Of a stretch of 36,271 nt of DNA, positions 19,544 through 28,101 are shown one piece after another; positions within the stretch are counted from its first letter, which is position 1; the number at the start of each line of letters is the position of its first letter. Location: the NCBI GenBank assembly GCA_016290195.1, contig JAEETF010000038.1, forward strand, positions 1 through 36,271, read 5' to 3'. Source of the DNA: Bacilli bacterium (lineage in GTDB: Bacteria; Bacillota_I; Bacilli_A; RF39; UBA660). Both the position numbers and the translations under genes were made by a program. Below the pieces are notes generated by a model that saw nothing but the letters and a program-made list of their open reading frames with translations, made no database searches and had not been told where the DNA came from.

Positions 19544-20017
19544 ATGCGATTTAAAATTATAGTTCCAATTATACTGGCAATTATATCAGGTTTTTTAATG
19601 ACTAAATTTGTATATAATCAGTATGATTATAGTTTTGATTTAAAAACAGTATTTGATGGTAATGTTTCAAGAGCATACTTTATTGAAATAGGATCATTTG
19701 ATACATATGAAGATATGAAAATAGGTGCATCTAATTTAGCTTCATATATATATGAACAAATTTCCAATAAATATTATGTATATACAGCAATTACAAAAAG
19801 TAGAGAAAATGCTAAAAAACTAAAGGAATACTTTAGTAAAAATGGGTATAATATATATATAAAAGAAATTGCTATTGAAAATGAAGCATTTATGGAAAAA
19901 TTATATGAGTATGATACATTACTTGCGAATCTTAATGATGAAAAAGCAATAATGACACTTTGTACTCAAGTACTAACAACATATGAGGAGCTGGTTACTA
20001 AAAATGTACACAATTAA
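19544..20017 (+). CDS. Single-pass membrane protein with SPOR-like domain; positional counterpart of SpoIIB
   Basis: N-terminal TM; AYFIEIGSFDTYEDMKIGASNLAS...YYVYTAITKSRENAKKLKEYFSKNGYNIYIKEI resembles SPOR repeats; lies just upstream of radC-mreCD as spoIIB does in B. subtilis. Confidence 0.6.
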   Translation: MRFKIIVPIILAIISGFLMTKFVYNQYDYSFDLKTVFDGNVSRAYFIEIGSFDTYEDMKIGASNLASYIYEQISNKYYVYTAITKSRENAKKLKEYFSKNGYNIYIKEIAIENEAFMEKLYEYDTLLANLNDEKAIMTLCTQVLTTYEELVTKNVHN

Positions 20018-20684
20018 AGATATTCCAATAAATGAAAGACCTAGAGAAAGATTAATTAATTATGGATCTGAAACACTATCTAACGAAGAATTACTGGCAA
20101 TAATTATTAAAACAGGTACTAAAAAAATATCTGCAAAAATGCTTGCTAATAATTTATTAGTTGCTATTGGTGGAATTGAAAAACTAAAAGAAATTAATTA
20201 TGAATATTTAGAAAGTATTATAGGTATTGGCCCTGCAAAAGCTTGTGAACTTTTGGCGGCTATAGAACTTGGAAAAAGGATAAATAGAGAAGTTAAAAGT
20301 TTAAAAAAAATTAAATTTAATAATTCTAAGGTAGTTTATGATTATTATTCTAAAGAACTAGATGGAGTTAAACAAGAACATTTTTATGCTATATATTTAG
20401 ATAATAATAAAAAAATAATAAAAGATAAATTATTATTTGTAGGTACTTTAAATAAAAGTTTAGTTCATCCTAGAGAAATATTTAAAGAAGCATGTTTAAT
20501 TAGTGCATCTAGTATTATTTGTATTCATAATCATCCAAGTGGTAATATTATTCCAAGTAAAGAAGATATAGTTCTTACTAATAATTTGAAAAATATAGGT
20601 AATTTAATGGGAATACCTATTGTTGATCATATTATAATTGGTAAAAATAATTATTATAGTTTTTTTGAAAATGGGGATATTTAG
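20004..20684 (+). CDS. radC: RadC/YsxA family DNA repair-like protein (JAB domain)
   Basis: DIPINERPRERLINYGSETLSNEELLAIIIKTGT; FKEACLISASSIICIHNHPSGN; DHIIIG; start inferred at 20004. Confidence 0.95.
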   Translation: MYTIKDIPINERPRERLINYGSETLSNEELLAIIIKTGTKKISAKMLANNLLVAIGGIEKLKEINYEYLESIIGIGPAKACELLAAIELGKRINREVKSLKKIKFNNSKVVYDYYSKELDGVKQEHFYAIYLDNNKKIIKDKLLFVGTLNKSLVHPREIFKEACLISASSIICIHNHPSGNIIPSKEDIVLTNNLKNIGNLMGIPIVDHIIIGKNNYYSFFENGDI

Positions 20685-20730
20685 CTTTTATTGTTAATTA
20701 AAATATATTATAATTAAAAGGGTGGGGTTT

Positions 20731-21591
20731 ATGTATAGAAAGAAAAGAAAAGATAAAAAGAGTATTGTTATTGTTATAAGTTTAATTATAGTATTAGTTA
20801 TTTCTGTATTTATTTATATCATGAATAAAAAAAGTAATCTAAACCCTTTTGAAAAAATAATTAAAGATACTGTTTTAACAATTGGTAGTGTTATTACTAA
20901 ACCAGTTAGTTTTATATCTGATAAAATAAATGAAAGTAAAGAAAAAAATAATTTATATGAAAAATATAAAGACTTAGAAGAAAAATATAATAATATTAAA
21001 AATTATGAAGAAGAAATAGATAATTTAAAACAAGAAAATACTGAACTTGCTAAATTATTAGAAATTCAAAATATTTTAACTGATTATGATTATGTAAATG
21101 CTACAATAGTAAATCGTGAAATTAATTTTTGGTATGATACATTTACTATTGATAAAGGTGAAAGTAGTGGCATTGATATAAATATGGCTGTTGTAACACC
21201 TGATGGATTACTTGGAAAAGTAATTGAAACTAGTAATTTATATAGTAAAGTAAAACTAATAACTAGTGAATCATTAGGACAAAAAATATCAGTACGTATT
21301 AAAATTGCTGATGGAAAATATGTATATGGTCTTTTATATGATTATGATAGTGATAAAAAATGTTTTTTAATTGAAGGAATATCTGAAAATGTAGATATAC
21401 CTATTGGTTCAACTGTTAAAACAACGGGTATGAGTGACATATTTCCTAAAGGTATTGTAATTGGCAAAGTTGAAGGAATTGAAAAAGATAATTTTGATTT
21501 AACAAAAATAGTAGAAGTAAAACCAAGTGTAGATTATGATTCTTTTAGTTATGTTACAGTTCTTAAACGAAAGGAAGTAAATAATGAATAA
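20731..21591 (+). CDS. mreC: Rod shape-determining protein MreC
   Basis: TM + coiled coil + VNATIVNREINFWYDTFTIDKGESSGIDINMAVVTPDGLLGKVIE core; start inferred at ATG 20731 after AAAGGGTGGGG. Confidence 0.93.
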   Translation: MYRKKRKDKKSIVIVISLIIVLVISVFIYIMNKKSNLNPFEKIIKDTVLTIGSVITKPVSFISDKINESKEKNNLYEKYKDLEEKYNNIKNYEEEIDNLKQENTELAKLLEIQNILTDYDYVNATIVNREINFWYDTFTIDKGESSGIDINMAVVTPDGLLGKVIETSNLYSKVKLITSESLGQKISVRIKIADGKYVYGLLYDYDSDKKCFLIEGISENVDIPIGSTVKTTGMSDIFPKGIVIGKVEGIEKDNFDLTKIVEVKPSVDYDSFSYVTVLKRKEVNNE

Positions 21592-22066
21592 ATATTTAAT
21601 TGTTATTCTTTCTTTCTTTATTGAACTTAGTTTATCACTTATATTTTATAAAAATACTATTTTCCTTAATACATTTTCATTATTATCAATTTATATAATA
21701 TATCCTTTTTTTAAAAACAATAAAAGAAAATTTTTTATAATAATTATTATTTTAGGATTTATATATGATCTTGTATGTAGTAGTATTTTTGGTGTTAATT
21801 TGATATTATTTTTTATTTCAGCAGTTATTATTGCATTTATACATGATAATTTTAGTGTAAATTATTTAAACAGTTTAACTGCTAGTATATTAATGCTTAT
21901 TATATATCGTTTTCTTACTTATTTTGCATTTATTAAAGTAAATAAATTAGGATTTGATTTTAAAATATTCATAAGTAGTATTTATTCAACATTAATTTTA
22001 AATACTTGTTATATAACTATGCTTTATTTTTTATTAAGAAAAAGAATGTATAAATTAAAATATTAA
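21584..22066 (+). CDS. mreD: Rod shape-determining protein MreD
   Basis: Small multi-TM protein immediately after mreC (8 nt overlap); GFIYDLVCSSIFGVNLILFF. Confidence 0.85.
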   Translation: MNKYLIVILSFFIELSLSLIFYKNTIFLNTFSLLSIYIIYPFFKNNKRKFFIIIIILGFIYDLVCSSIFGVNLILFFISAVIIAFIHDNFSVNYLNSLTASILMLIIYRFLTYFAFIKVNKLGFDFKIFISSIYSTLILNTCYITMLYFLLRKRMYKLKY

Positions 22067-22091
22067 ACATATTGTTTAATAGGGTGATTAT

Positions 22092-22673
22092 ATGAATGAG
22101 TATTTATATTGTAGTAAATATAATAATGCACATAAATTTTTCTTTAATAAATATATTATTAAATTTTTAATACTTGTTGTAGTAACCCTTATTTTATTAA
22201 TTATCTTAAAAACTAATAAATCTTTTAGAAGTGTTTTTTATAAAAATATTTATGAAAAGCACTTTTCTTTTGTAAGTATTAATAATTATTATCAAAAATT
22301 ATTTGGAAATCCTATACCATTTTCTGATTTTTTTACAGATAGTGATAAAACAGTATTTAGTGAAAAAATTAAATATGATGCAGTTACTAAATACTATGAT
22401 GGATATTCATTTACAGTTAATAATAATTTATTAGTTCCAGTTATAGAAACAGGAATGGTTATTTTTATAGGTGAAAAAGAAAATTTAGGAAATACAATAA
22501 TTATTGAACAAATAGATGGTACAGAAGTTTGGTATGGAAATATTACGGATATTAATGTAAAAATGTATGATTATATAGAAAAGGGTAGTGTATTAGGAAA
22601 TACTATATCAGATAAATTATATTTAGTCTTTAAAAAAGATGGTGAGAGTATTTCTTATGAAAAATATTTATAA
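22092..22673 (+). CDS. SpoIVFA-like membrane protein with M23/LytM-like C-terminus
   Basis: Single TM then VPVIETGMVIFIGEKENLGNTIIIEQIDGTEVWYGNITDINVKMYDYIEKGSVLG; located between mreD and SpoIVFB-like gene. Confidence 0.75.
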   Translation: MNEYLYCSKYNNAHKFFFNKYIIKFLILVVVTLILLIILKTNKSFRSVFYKNIYEKHFSFVSINNYYQKLFGNPIPFSDFFTDSDKTVFSEKIKYDAVTKYYDGYSFTVNNNLLVPVIETGMVIFIGEKENLGNTIIIEQIDGTEVWYGNITDINVKMYDYIEKGSVLGNTISDKLYLVFKKDGESISYEKYL

Positions 22674-23409
22674 ATTAAAGTTTCATCCTCTTTTTAGTTT
22701 ATTAACAATTATTTGCGTTATAACAGGAAATTTTAAAAAATTCTTTTTATTTATGTTAGTAATTTTATTACACGAATTAGGTCATATATTAATGGGAATA
22801 ATATTAAAACAAAAAATAGAAAAAGTAATTATTTTACCATTTTGAGGAATAACTATATTTAATATGTTTTTAAATATAAAAAAATATAAAGAATTTTTAA
22901 TAGCTATATCAGGACCAATTATGCAAATAATTAGTTTTATGATTTTAAAAAATATTATAAATAATTATAATTTTTATTATTATAATTTAGTAATTTTAAT
23001 ATTTAACTTAATACCTATATATCCTTTAGATGGAAGTAAAATATTAAATGTTATATGTAATTGTTTTTTTAGTTATAATTATTCTTTTCATATTATGATT
23101 ATAGTATCACTTATATTTATATCAATTTCTATATTTATTTTAATTAATTTAAAAATAAATCTTTTATTAATAATAATATTTATTTTTTTAATAATAAAAA
23201 CTATCCAAGAATTATTTAATTATAGAAATATATATAATAAATTTTTATTTGAAAGATATTACTATAATTTTAATTTTTCAAAAATAAAATATATCAAAAA
23301 TATTAAAGATTTTTATAAAGATCGAAGACATTTAATCTATAATAATAAAATTTATCAAACAGAAAAAGATATTTTACGAAAAAGGTTTGACTTCCAAAGG
23401 AATATATGA
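22657..23409 (+). pseudogene. SpoIVFB-like M50 intramembrane metalloprotease interrupted by one in-frame TGA (22843-22845)
   Basis: HELGH motif, IILPF*GITIFN (LPFGG in SpoIVFB), NLIPIYPLDGSKIL, TIQELFNYRNIYNKFLFERYY; both halves are in the same frame with no other disruption. Confidence 0.8.
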
Positions 23410-23415
23410 TAAAAT
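23387..23415 (+). promoter_or_regulatory. Sigma-A promoter for rplU operon, embedded in 3' end of the SpoIVFB-like ORF
   Basis: TTGACT (23387-23392), 17 nt, TAAAAT (23410-23415). Confidence 0.6.
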
Positions 23416-23421
23416 CAATAG

Positions 23422-23500
23422 GTATGTAGAGCCTCACTCTACAACCACACAGAAGAGGTTTAAAAAAATTACCTCAATGGTGAGTCTTAGTTAAAAGGAG
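23422..23500 (+). ncRNA. L21 leader (cis-regulatory RNA)
   Basis: AGCCTCACTCTACAACCACACAGAAGAGGTTTAAAAAAATTACCTCAATGGTGAGTCTT; GAGGT/ACCTC hairpin, CTCAC/GTGAG pairing; directly upstream of rplU. Confidence 0.8.
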
Positions 23501-23508
23501 GTAGATTT

Positions 23509-23811
23509 ATGAAAGCAGTTATTGAAACTGGTGGAAAACAATACTTAGTTGAAGAAGGTTCAGTTATCTTTGTTGAAAAATTAGATGCTGAAGAAGGAAA
23601 GAAAGTTACTTTTGATAAAGTATTAATGGTAAATGATGCTGTTGGTTTTCCTTATGTTGACGGAGCTAAAGTAGAAGGTGAAGTTGTTAAACAAGGAAAA
23701 GAAAAGAAAATTATTGTTTATCATTACAGACAAAAGAAAAAATTCCGTAAAAAACAAGGTCATCGTCAACCATATACTAAAGTAGAAATTAAATCAATTA
23801 AAGTTAAATAA
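23509..23811 (+). CDS. rplU: 50S ribosomal protein L21
   Basis: [30 protein letters not shown]...[25 protein letters not shown]. Confidence 0.98.
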   Translation: MKAVIETGGKQYLVEEGSVIFVEKLDAEEGKKVTFDKVLMVNDAVGFPYVDGAKVEGEVVKQGKEKKIIVYHYRQKKKFRKKQGHRQPYTKVEIKSIKVK

Positions 23812-23812
23812 T

Positions 23813-24115
23813 ATGATAAAAATTAGTATAGAAAAAGATAATGACATAATCAAAAAAATTACTATTAAAGGTCATTCTGGATATGCAGAGGCTGGATCAG
23901 ATATTGTTTGTTCTAGTGTTAGTACAATGGCTATTACAACCATTAATGCATGTTTAAGAATAGATGAAAGTAGTATTACTTATAAAGATAGTGATGGTTT
24001 CCTTGAAATGAAAATTAATAAGGAAGATAAAATAATAAATAGTTTAATCGAAAACATGGTTAATTTGCTAGAAGAGTTAAAAAGCAATTATCCTAAAAAT
24101 ATACAGATTAATTAG
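23813..24115 (+). CDS. prp: Ribosomal-processing cysteine protease Prp (YsxB)
   Basis: IKGHSGYAEAGSDIVCSSVSTMAITTINA; between rplU and rpmA. Confidence 0.93.
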   Translation: MIKISIEKDNDIIKKITIKGHSGYAEAGSDIVCSSVSTMAITTINACLRIDESSITYKDSDGFLEMKINKEDKIINSLIENMVNLLEELKSNYPKNIQIN

Positions 24116-24127
24116 GAGGTGTTAATT

Positions 24128-24421
24128 GTGCTTAATTTAATGAAACTTAATATTCAGTTATTCGCTCATAAAAAAGGACAAGGTTCAACTAAGAACGGTC
24201 GTGATTCTGAATCAAAACGTCTAGGAGCTAAAGCTGCTGATGGAGAATATGTAACAGGTGGTTCAATATTATATCGTCAACGTGGAACAAAAGTTTATCC
24301 AGGAAAAAATGTTGGAATTGGTTCTGACGATACAGTATATGCTAAAGTACCAGGATATGTAAAATTTGAACGTGTAGGTAAAGATCGTAAACAAGTTAGT
24401 ATTTATCCTGAAAGAGTTTAA
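24128..24421 (+). CDS. rpmA: 50S ribosomal protein L27 with Prp-cleavable N-terminal extension
   Basis: [41 protein letters not shown] start at 24128 after TTAGGAGGTG. Confidence 0.96.
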   Translation: MLNLMKLNIQLFAHKKGQGSTKNGRDSESKRLGAKAADGEYVTGGSILYRQRGTKVYPGKNVGIGSDDTVYAKVPGYVKFERVGKDRKQVSIYPERV

Positions 24422-24448
24422 AATTTAATAATAGTTTAATTTGAAAGT

Positions 24449-24541
24449 AGAAGTATCCACTTCTCACCCGATTATGAATAATTTTGGGTCAAAGCAAGAA
24501 ATTTGTTTTTTTGGTGGATACATATATGTATTCACTTTTTT
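24449..24541 (+). ncRNA. L20 leader-type transcription attenuator upstream of infC-rpmI-rplT
   Basis: Terminator GTGGATACA-TATA-TGTATTCAC + T6 (24514-24541); its 5' arm GTGGATAC is exactly complementary to upstream GTATCCAC (24453-24460). Confidence 0.75.
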
Positions 24542-24562
24542 GATATTTTGGAGGTGTCATAT

Positions 24563-25093
24563 ATCGCTATAAAAGAAAAAGATTTGTTTATTAATGAACA
24601 AATAAGAGCTAAAGAAGTAATGGTTATAGGACCTAATGGTGAACAATTAGGAATAAAGTCTTTAAAAGATGCATTAACACTTGCTTCATATGCAGGTTTT
24701 GATCTTGTACTTATTAGTCCAAATGCAACACCACAAGTTTGTAAAATAATGGATTATAGCAAGTTCAAATATGAAAATAAGAAAAAACAAAAAGAAAATT
24801 TAAAAAAACAACGTGAAAGTAATTTAGAAATGAAAGAATATCGTTTATCAGTATCAATTGATGTTCATGATTTTAATACAAGAGTTAATAATTCACGTAA
24901 ATATTTAGAAAAAGGACATCGTATTAAAGTTACAATTCGTTTTAAAGGAAGAGAACTTGCACATACTGAATTAGGTGCTGATGTACTTATGAGATTTGCA
25001 ACTGCTCTTGAAGAAGTTGCAAGCATAGAACAAAAACCAGCAATGGATGGTCGTTTTATGACAATGATATTAATGCCAAAGAAAGAAAAGTAG
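24563..25093 (+). CDS. infC: Translation initiation factor IF-3, inferred non-canonical ATC start
   Basis: INEQIRAKEVMVIGPNGEQLGIKS...ISPNATPQVCKIMDYSKFKYE; GGAGG at 24550-24554, 8 nt before ATC 24563; no ATG/GTG/TTG at the expected N-terminus. Confidence 0.9.
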   Translation: MAIKEKDLFINEQIRAKEVMVIGPNGEQLGIKSLKDALTLASYAGFDLVLISPNATPQVCKIMDYSKFKYENKKKQKENLKKQRESNLEMKEYRLSVSIDVHDFNTRVNNSRKYLEKGHRIKVTIRFKGRELAHTELGADVLMRFATALEEVASIEQKPAMDGRFMTMILMPKKEK

Positions 25094-25103
25094 GAGGAAT
25101 AAT

Positions 25104-25295
25104 ATGCCAAAGTTAAAAACACATAAAGGAACTGCAAAAGTTTTAAAAGTAAGACCAGGTGGAACAATTAAAATTGGAAAACCAGGTTCAAGACATAATA
25201 CAGGAAAGAAGAATACTGCACAAAATCGTAGTGCACGTAAAGGTTCTTTACTAACAAAAGCAGATTACAATCGCTTAAAAGAAATAATTAAATAA
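25104..25295 (+). CDS. rpmI: 50S ribosomal protein L35
   Basis: MPKLKTHKGTAKVLKVRPGGTIKIGKPGSRHNTGKK. Confidence 0.96.
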   Translation: MPKLKTHKGTAKVLKVRPGGTIKIGKPGSRHNTGKKNTAQNRSARKGSLLTKADYNRLKEIIK

Positions 25296-25329
25296 ATTTA
25301 CAATTTATAATTGAAGGAGGAAAGATAAT

Positions 25330-25920
25330 ATGCCAAGAGTAAAAAATGGTACAATTCATAGAGCTCGTAGAAAAAAAGTTTTAAAACAAGCAAAAGGATA
25401 TTTTGGAAGTAAACATAGATTATATAAAACAGCTAAAGAACAAGTTATGCATTCACTTAGTTATGCATATAGAGATAGAAAACAAAAGAAACGTGATTTT
25501 AGAAAATTATGGATCACAAGAATTAATGCAGCATGTCGTTTAAATAATATTAGCTATTCTAAATTTATTAATGGACTTGCAAAAGCAGGAGTAGATATCA
25601 ATAGAAAAATGCTTTCTGAAATAGCTATTGCAGATGCTAAATATTTTGCAAATTTAGTTAAGGTAGCTAATGATGGACTTGCTGGTAAAAAACCAGCTGC
25701 TGTTAAACCAGTTCCAGTAAAAGAAGTTACTGCTGAAAAGAAAGAAACTGTTAAAAAAGAAACAGTAAAAGCAGCACCAGCTAAGAAAGAAACAGCTACT
25801 AAAAAAGCAACTGCTCCAAAAAAAGAAACTGCTACTGCTAAAAAAGCAGCTCCAAAAAAAGAAACAACAGCTAAAAAAACAACTACAGCAAAAAAAACAG
25901 CTACTAAAAAAGCTGAATAA
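25330..25920 (+). CDS. rplT: 50S ribosomal protein L20 with ~78-aa Lys/Ala/Thr-rich C-terminal extension
   Basis: [62 protein letters not shown] core (~119 aa), then tail [45 protein letters not shown]. Confidence 0.97.
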   Translation: MPRVKNGTIHRARRKKVLKQAKGYFGSKHRLYKTAKEQVMHSLSYAYRDRKQKKRDFRKLWITRINAACRLNNISYSKFINGLAKAGVDINRKMLSEIAIADAKYFANLVKVANDGLAGKKPAAVKPVPVKEVTAEKKETVKKETVKAAPAKKETATKKATAPKKETATAKKAAPKKETTAKKTTTAKKTATKKAE

Positions 25921-25931
25921 TACTATGAATA

Positions 25932-25951
25932 AAGGCTTAGGCCTTTTTTTG
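25932..25951 (+). terminator. Intrinsic terminator after rplT
   Basis: AAGGC-TTAG-GCCTT + T-run. Confidence 0.75.
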
Positions 25952-26007
25952 TTTTTCTAATTTACTTAATTATATATATCATGATATAATTATAATGGTG
26001 ATGCAGT

Positions 26008-27147
26008 TTGAAAAAAGTAACAATTCTTGCACTTCATTTAGGATATGGTGGTATTGAAAGATGTATATCTAATCTTGCTAATGTCTTAATTAAAGATTAT
26101 GAAGTAGAAATAATTTCAACATATAAAATATATGATAAACCATCATTTTATATAGATGATAAAGTAAAAATAAAATATTTAATAGAAGATTTAAAACCTA
26201 ATCAAAGAGAATTAAAAGCTGCAATTAAAAAGTTTAAGATAATTACTTCTATAAAAGAATTTAAAAAAGCTTTAAAAATATTAAAATTAAAAAAGAATTT
26301 AATGATAGAAGCAATAAAAAATTGCAATAGTGATGTAATTATTTCTACAAGAGATATACATAATTTATGGCTTAGTAAATATGGAAATAAAAAAGCTTTA
26401 CGTATTGGTTGGGAACATAATCACCACAATAATAATCAAAAATTTATTAAAAAAATAGTAAATTCAGTTAAAGAACTTGATTATTTTGTACTTGTATCTA
26501 AAGAATTGACTTTATTTTATCAAGAACAACTTAAAGATACTAATTGTAAGGTAGTACATATACCAAATATGCTTGATTATTATCCTAAAAAAGTATCAGA
26601 TTTAAAAGAAAAAAGAATTATATCTGTTGGTAGATTAAATCCTGAAAAAGGATATTTAGATTTAATAGATGTTTTTAAAATGGTTCATGATGTATACCCT
26701 GATTGGTCACTTGATATTATGGGATCAGGTGTATTAAAAGAACAAATAGAGAAAAAAATAAAAGAGTATAATTTAGATGACAAAATAAAATTACATGGTT
26801 TTCAACCTAGAGAATATATAAATGAATATTTGGAAAAAAGTTCAATATATGTTTTGCCTTCTAAAACAGAATCATTTGCAATAGTACTTTTAGAAGCATT
26901 TGCATTTGGTATTCCAGCTGTTGCATTTACTAGTGCTCAAGGTGCAAATGAAATTATCAAAGATAACTGGGATGGATACTTAATCAAAGATAGAGATAAA
27001 CAAAAAATGGCAAAACGTATTTGTGAATTAATTAGTAATTATAATAGAAGATTTATAATGGGACAAAATGCTTTCAAAAAATCTAAAAATTATTCTCAAG
27101 AAAAAATAAAAAAACAATGGATTATGTTAATAGAAAATGGTAGATAA
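26008..27147 (+). CDS. Family 4 glycosyltransferase (TTG start)
   Basis: GYGGIERCISNLANVL; RIISVGRLNPEKGYLDLIDVF; YVLPSKTESFAIVLLEAFAFGIPAVAF. Confidence 0.93.
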   Translation: MKKVTILALHLGYGGIERCISNLANVLIKDYEVEIISTYKIYDKPSFYIDDKVKIKYLIEDLKPNQRELKAAIKKFKIITSIKEFKKALKILKLKKNLMIEAIKNCNSDVIISTRDIHNLWLSKYGNKKALRIGWEHNHHNNNQKFIKKIVNSVKELDYFVLVSKELTLFYQEQLKDTNCKVVHIPNMLDYYPKKVSDLKEKRIISVGRLNPEKGYLDLIDVFKMVHDVYPDWSLDIMGSGVLKEQIEKKIKEYNLDDKIKLHGFQPREYINEYLEKSSIYVLPSKTESFAIVLLEAFAFGIPAVAFTSAQGANEIIKDNWDGYLIKDRDKQKMAKRICELISNYNRRFIMGQNAFKKSKNYSQEKIKKQWIMLIENGR

Positions 27148-27148
27148 T

Positions 27149-27619
27149 ATGCGAAAAAGAGTTTTATTTATTTCTAGTACTGGTGGACATTTAACTGAAT
27201 TATTAGAATTAAAAGAATTATTCAAAAAATATGAGTATGCAATTGTTACAGAGAAAACTGCATCTACACTTAGTCTTAAAGAAAAATATAAAAATGTACA
27301 TTATTTAATATATGGTACTAAACATCATATGTTGTCTTATATATGGAAAACACCAGTAAATATTATAAAAAGTTTATATTTATATTTTAAAATAAGACCA
27401 AAAGTAATTATTACAACTGGAGCTCATACTGCAGTTTGGATGTGCTATATTGGTAAAATATTTAGAAGTAAAATTATATATATTGAAACACTTGCAAATA
27501 TGAAAACAAAAACATTATCTGGTAAACTTATTTATCCTATTGCTAATAAATTTATAGTTCAATGGGAAGATATGTTAAAGTTATATCCTAAAGCTATATA
27601 TGGAGGTTTTATATTTTGA
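27149..27619 (+). CDS. Alg14/EpsE(PssD)-like subunit of split UDP-sugar glycosyltransferase
   Basis: RVLFISSTGGHLTELLEL...VIITTGAHTAVWMCYIGKIFRSKIIYIETLANMKTKTLSGKLIYPIANKFIVQWEDMLKLYPKAIYGG; start inferred at 27149. Confidence 0.88.
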   Translation: MRKRVLFISSTGGHLTELLELKELFKKYEYAIVTEKTASTLSLKEKYKNVHYLIYGTKHHMLSYIWKTPVNIIKSLYLYFKIRPKVIITTGAHTAVWMCYIGKIFRSKIIYIETLANMKTKTLSGKLIYPIANKFIVQWEDMLKLYPKAIYGGFIF

Positions 27620-28101
27620 TATTTGTAACACTTGGAACTCAAGATAAAAGTTTTAAAAGACTTTTAGAATTAATAGATAAAGCAATTGTTGATGGATATA
27701 TTAAAGATAAAGTTATAGTTCAAGCAGGTGTAACTGATTATAAATCAGATAAAATGGATATATATAATTTAATATCAATGGATAAATTTAATGAATATAT
27801 TGAAAACTGTGATTTATTAATTACTCATGGTGGTGTTGGTTCTATTTTAAATGGATTAAAAAACAATAAAAAAGTTATTGCTGTACCAAGACTTTTAAAA
27901 TATGATGAACATGAAAGCGATCATCAAATACAAATTGTAGATGCTTTTTATGAAAAAGGATATATATTAAAGGTAAATGATGGTGATGACTTTAATAAAA
28001 TATTAAATGAAAGCAAAAAATTTGAACCAAATAAATTTATATCAAATAATCAAAAATTTGTTAGTTTAATAGATGATATGATAGGAGAGTGGATTAAATG
28101 A
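27616..28101 (+). CDS. Alg13/EpsF(PssE)-like catalytic subunit of split glycosyltransferase (TTG start)
   Basis: MIFVTLGTQDKSFKRLLELID...CDLLITHGGVGSILNGLKNNKKVIAVPRL..YDEHESDHQIQIVDAF; 4-nt overlap with Alg14-like gene. Confidence 0.9.
   Translation: MIFVTLGTQDKSFKRLLELIDKAIVDGYIKDKVIVQAGVTDYKSDKMDIYNLISMDKFNEYIENCDLLITHGGVGSILNGLKNNKKVIAVPRLLKYDEHESDHQIQIVDAFYEKGYILKVNDGDDFNKILNESKKFEPNKFISNNQKFVSLIDDMIGEWIK

Noticed and set aside
22843-22845. TGA as a reassigned Trp or Gly codon across the genome
   Set aside because: Several well-recognised genes in this window (SufD-like fragment, Alg14-like gene, galE, trhP2) end naturally at TGA at the expected length, so standard decoding is the simpler view; retained only as a locus-specific anomaly
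24865-25167. Minus-strand 100-aa ORF opposite infC
   Set aside because: Antisense to a highly conserved gene; no RBS or recognisable product
25684-25920. Frameshift or fusion artefact explaining the long L20
   Set aside because: The tail stays in the same frame, has strongly biased K/A/T composition, and ends right before an intrinsic terminator, so it reads as a real extension; kept as a finding
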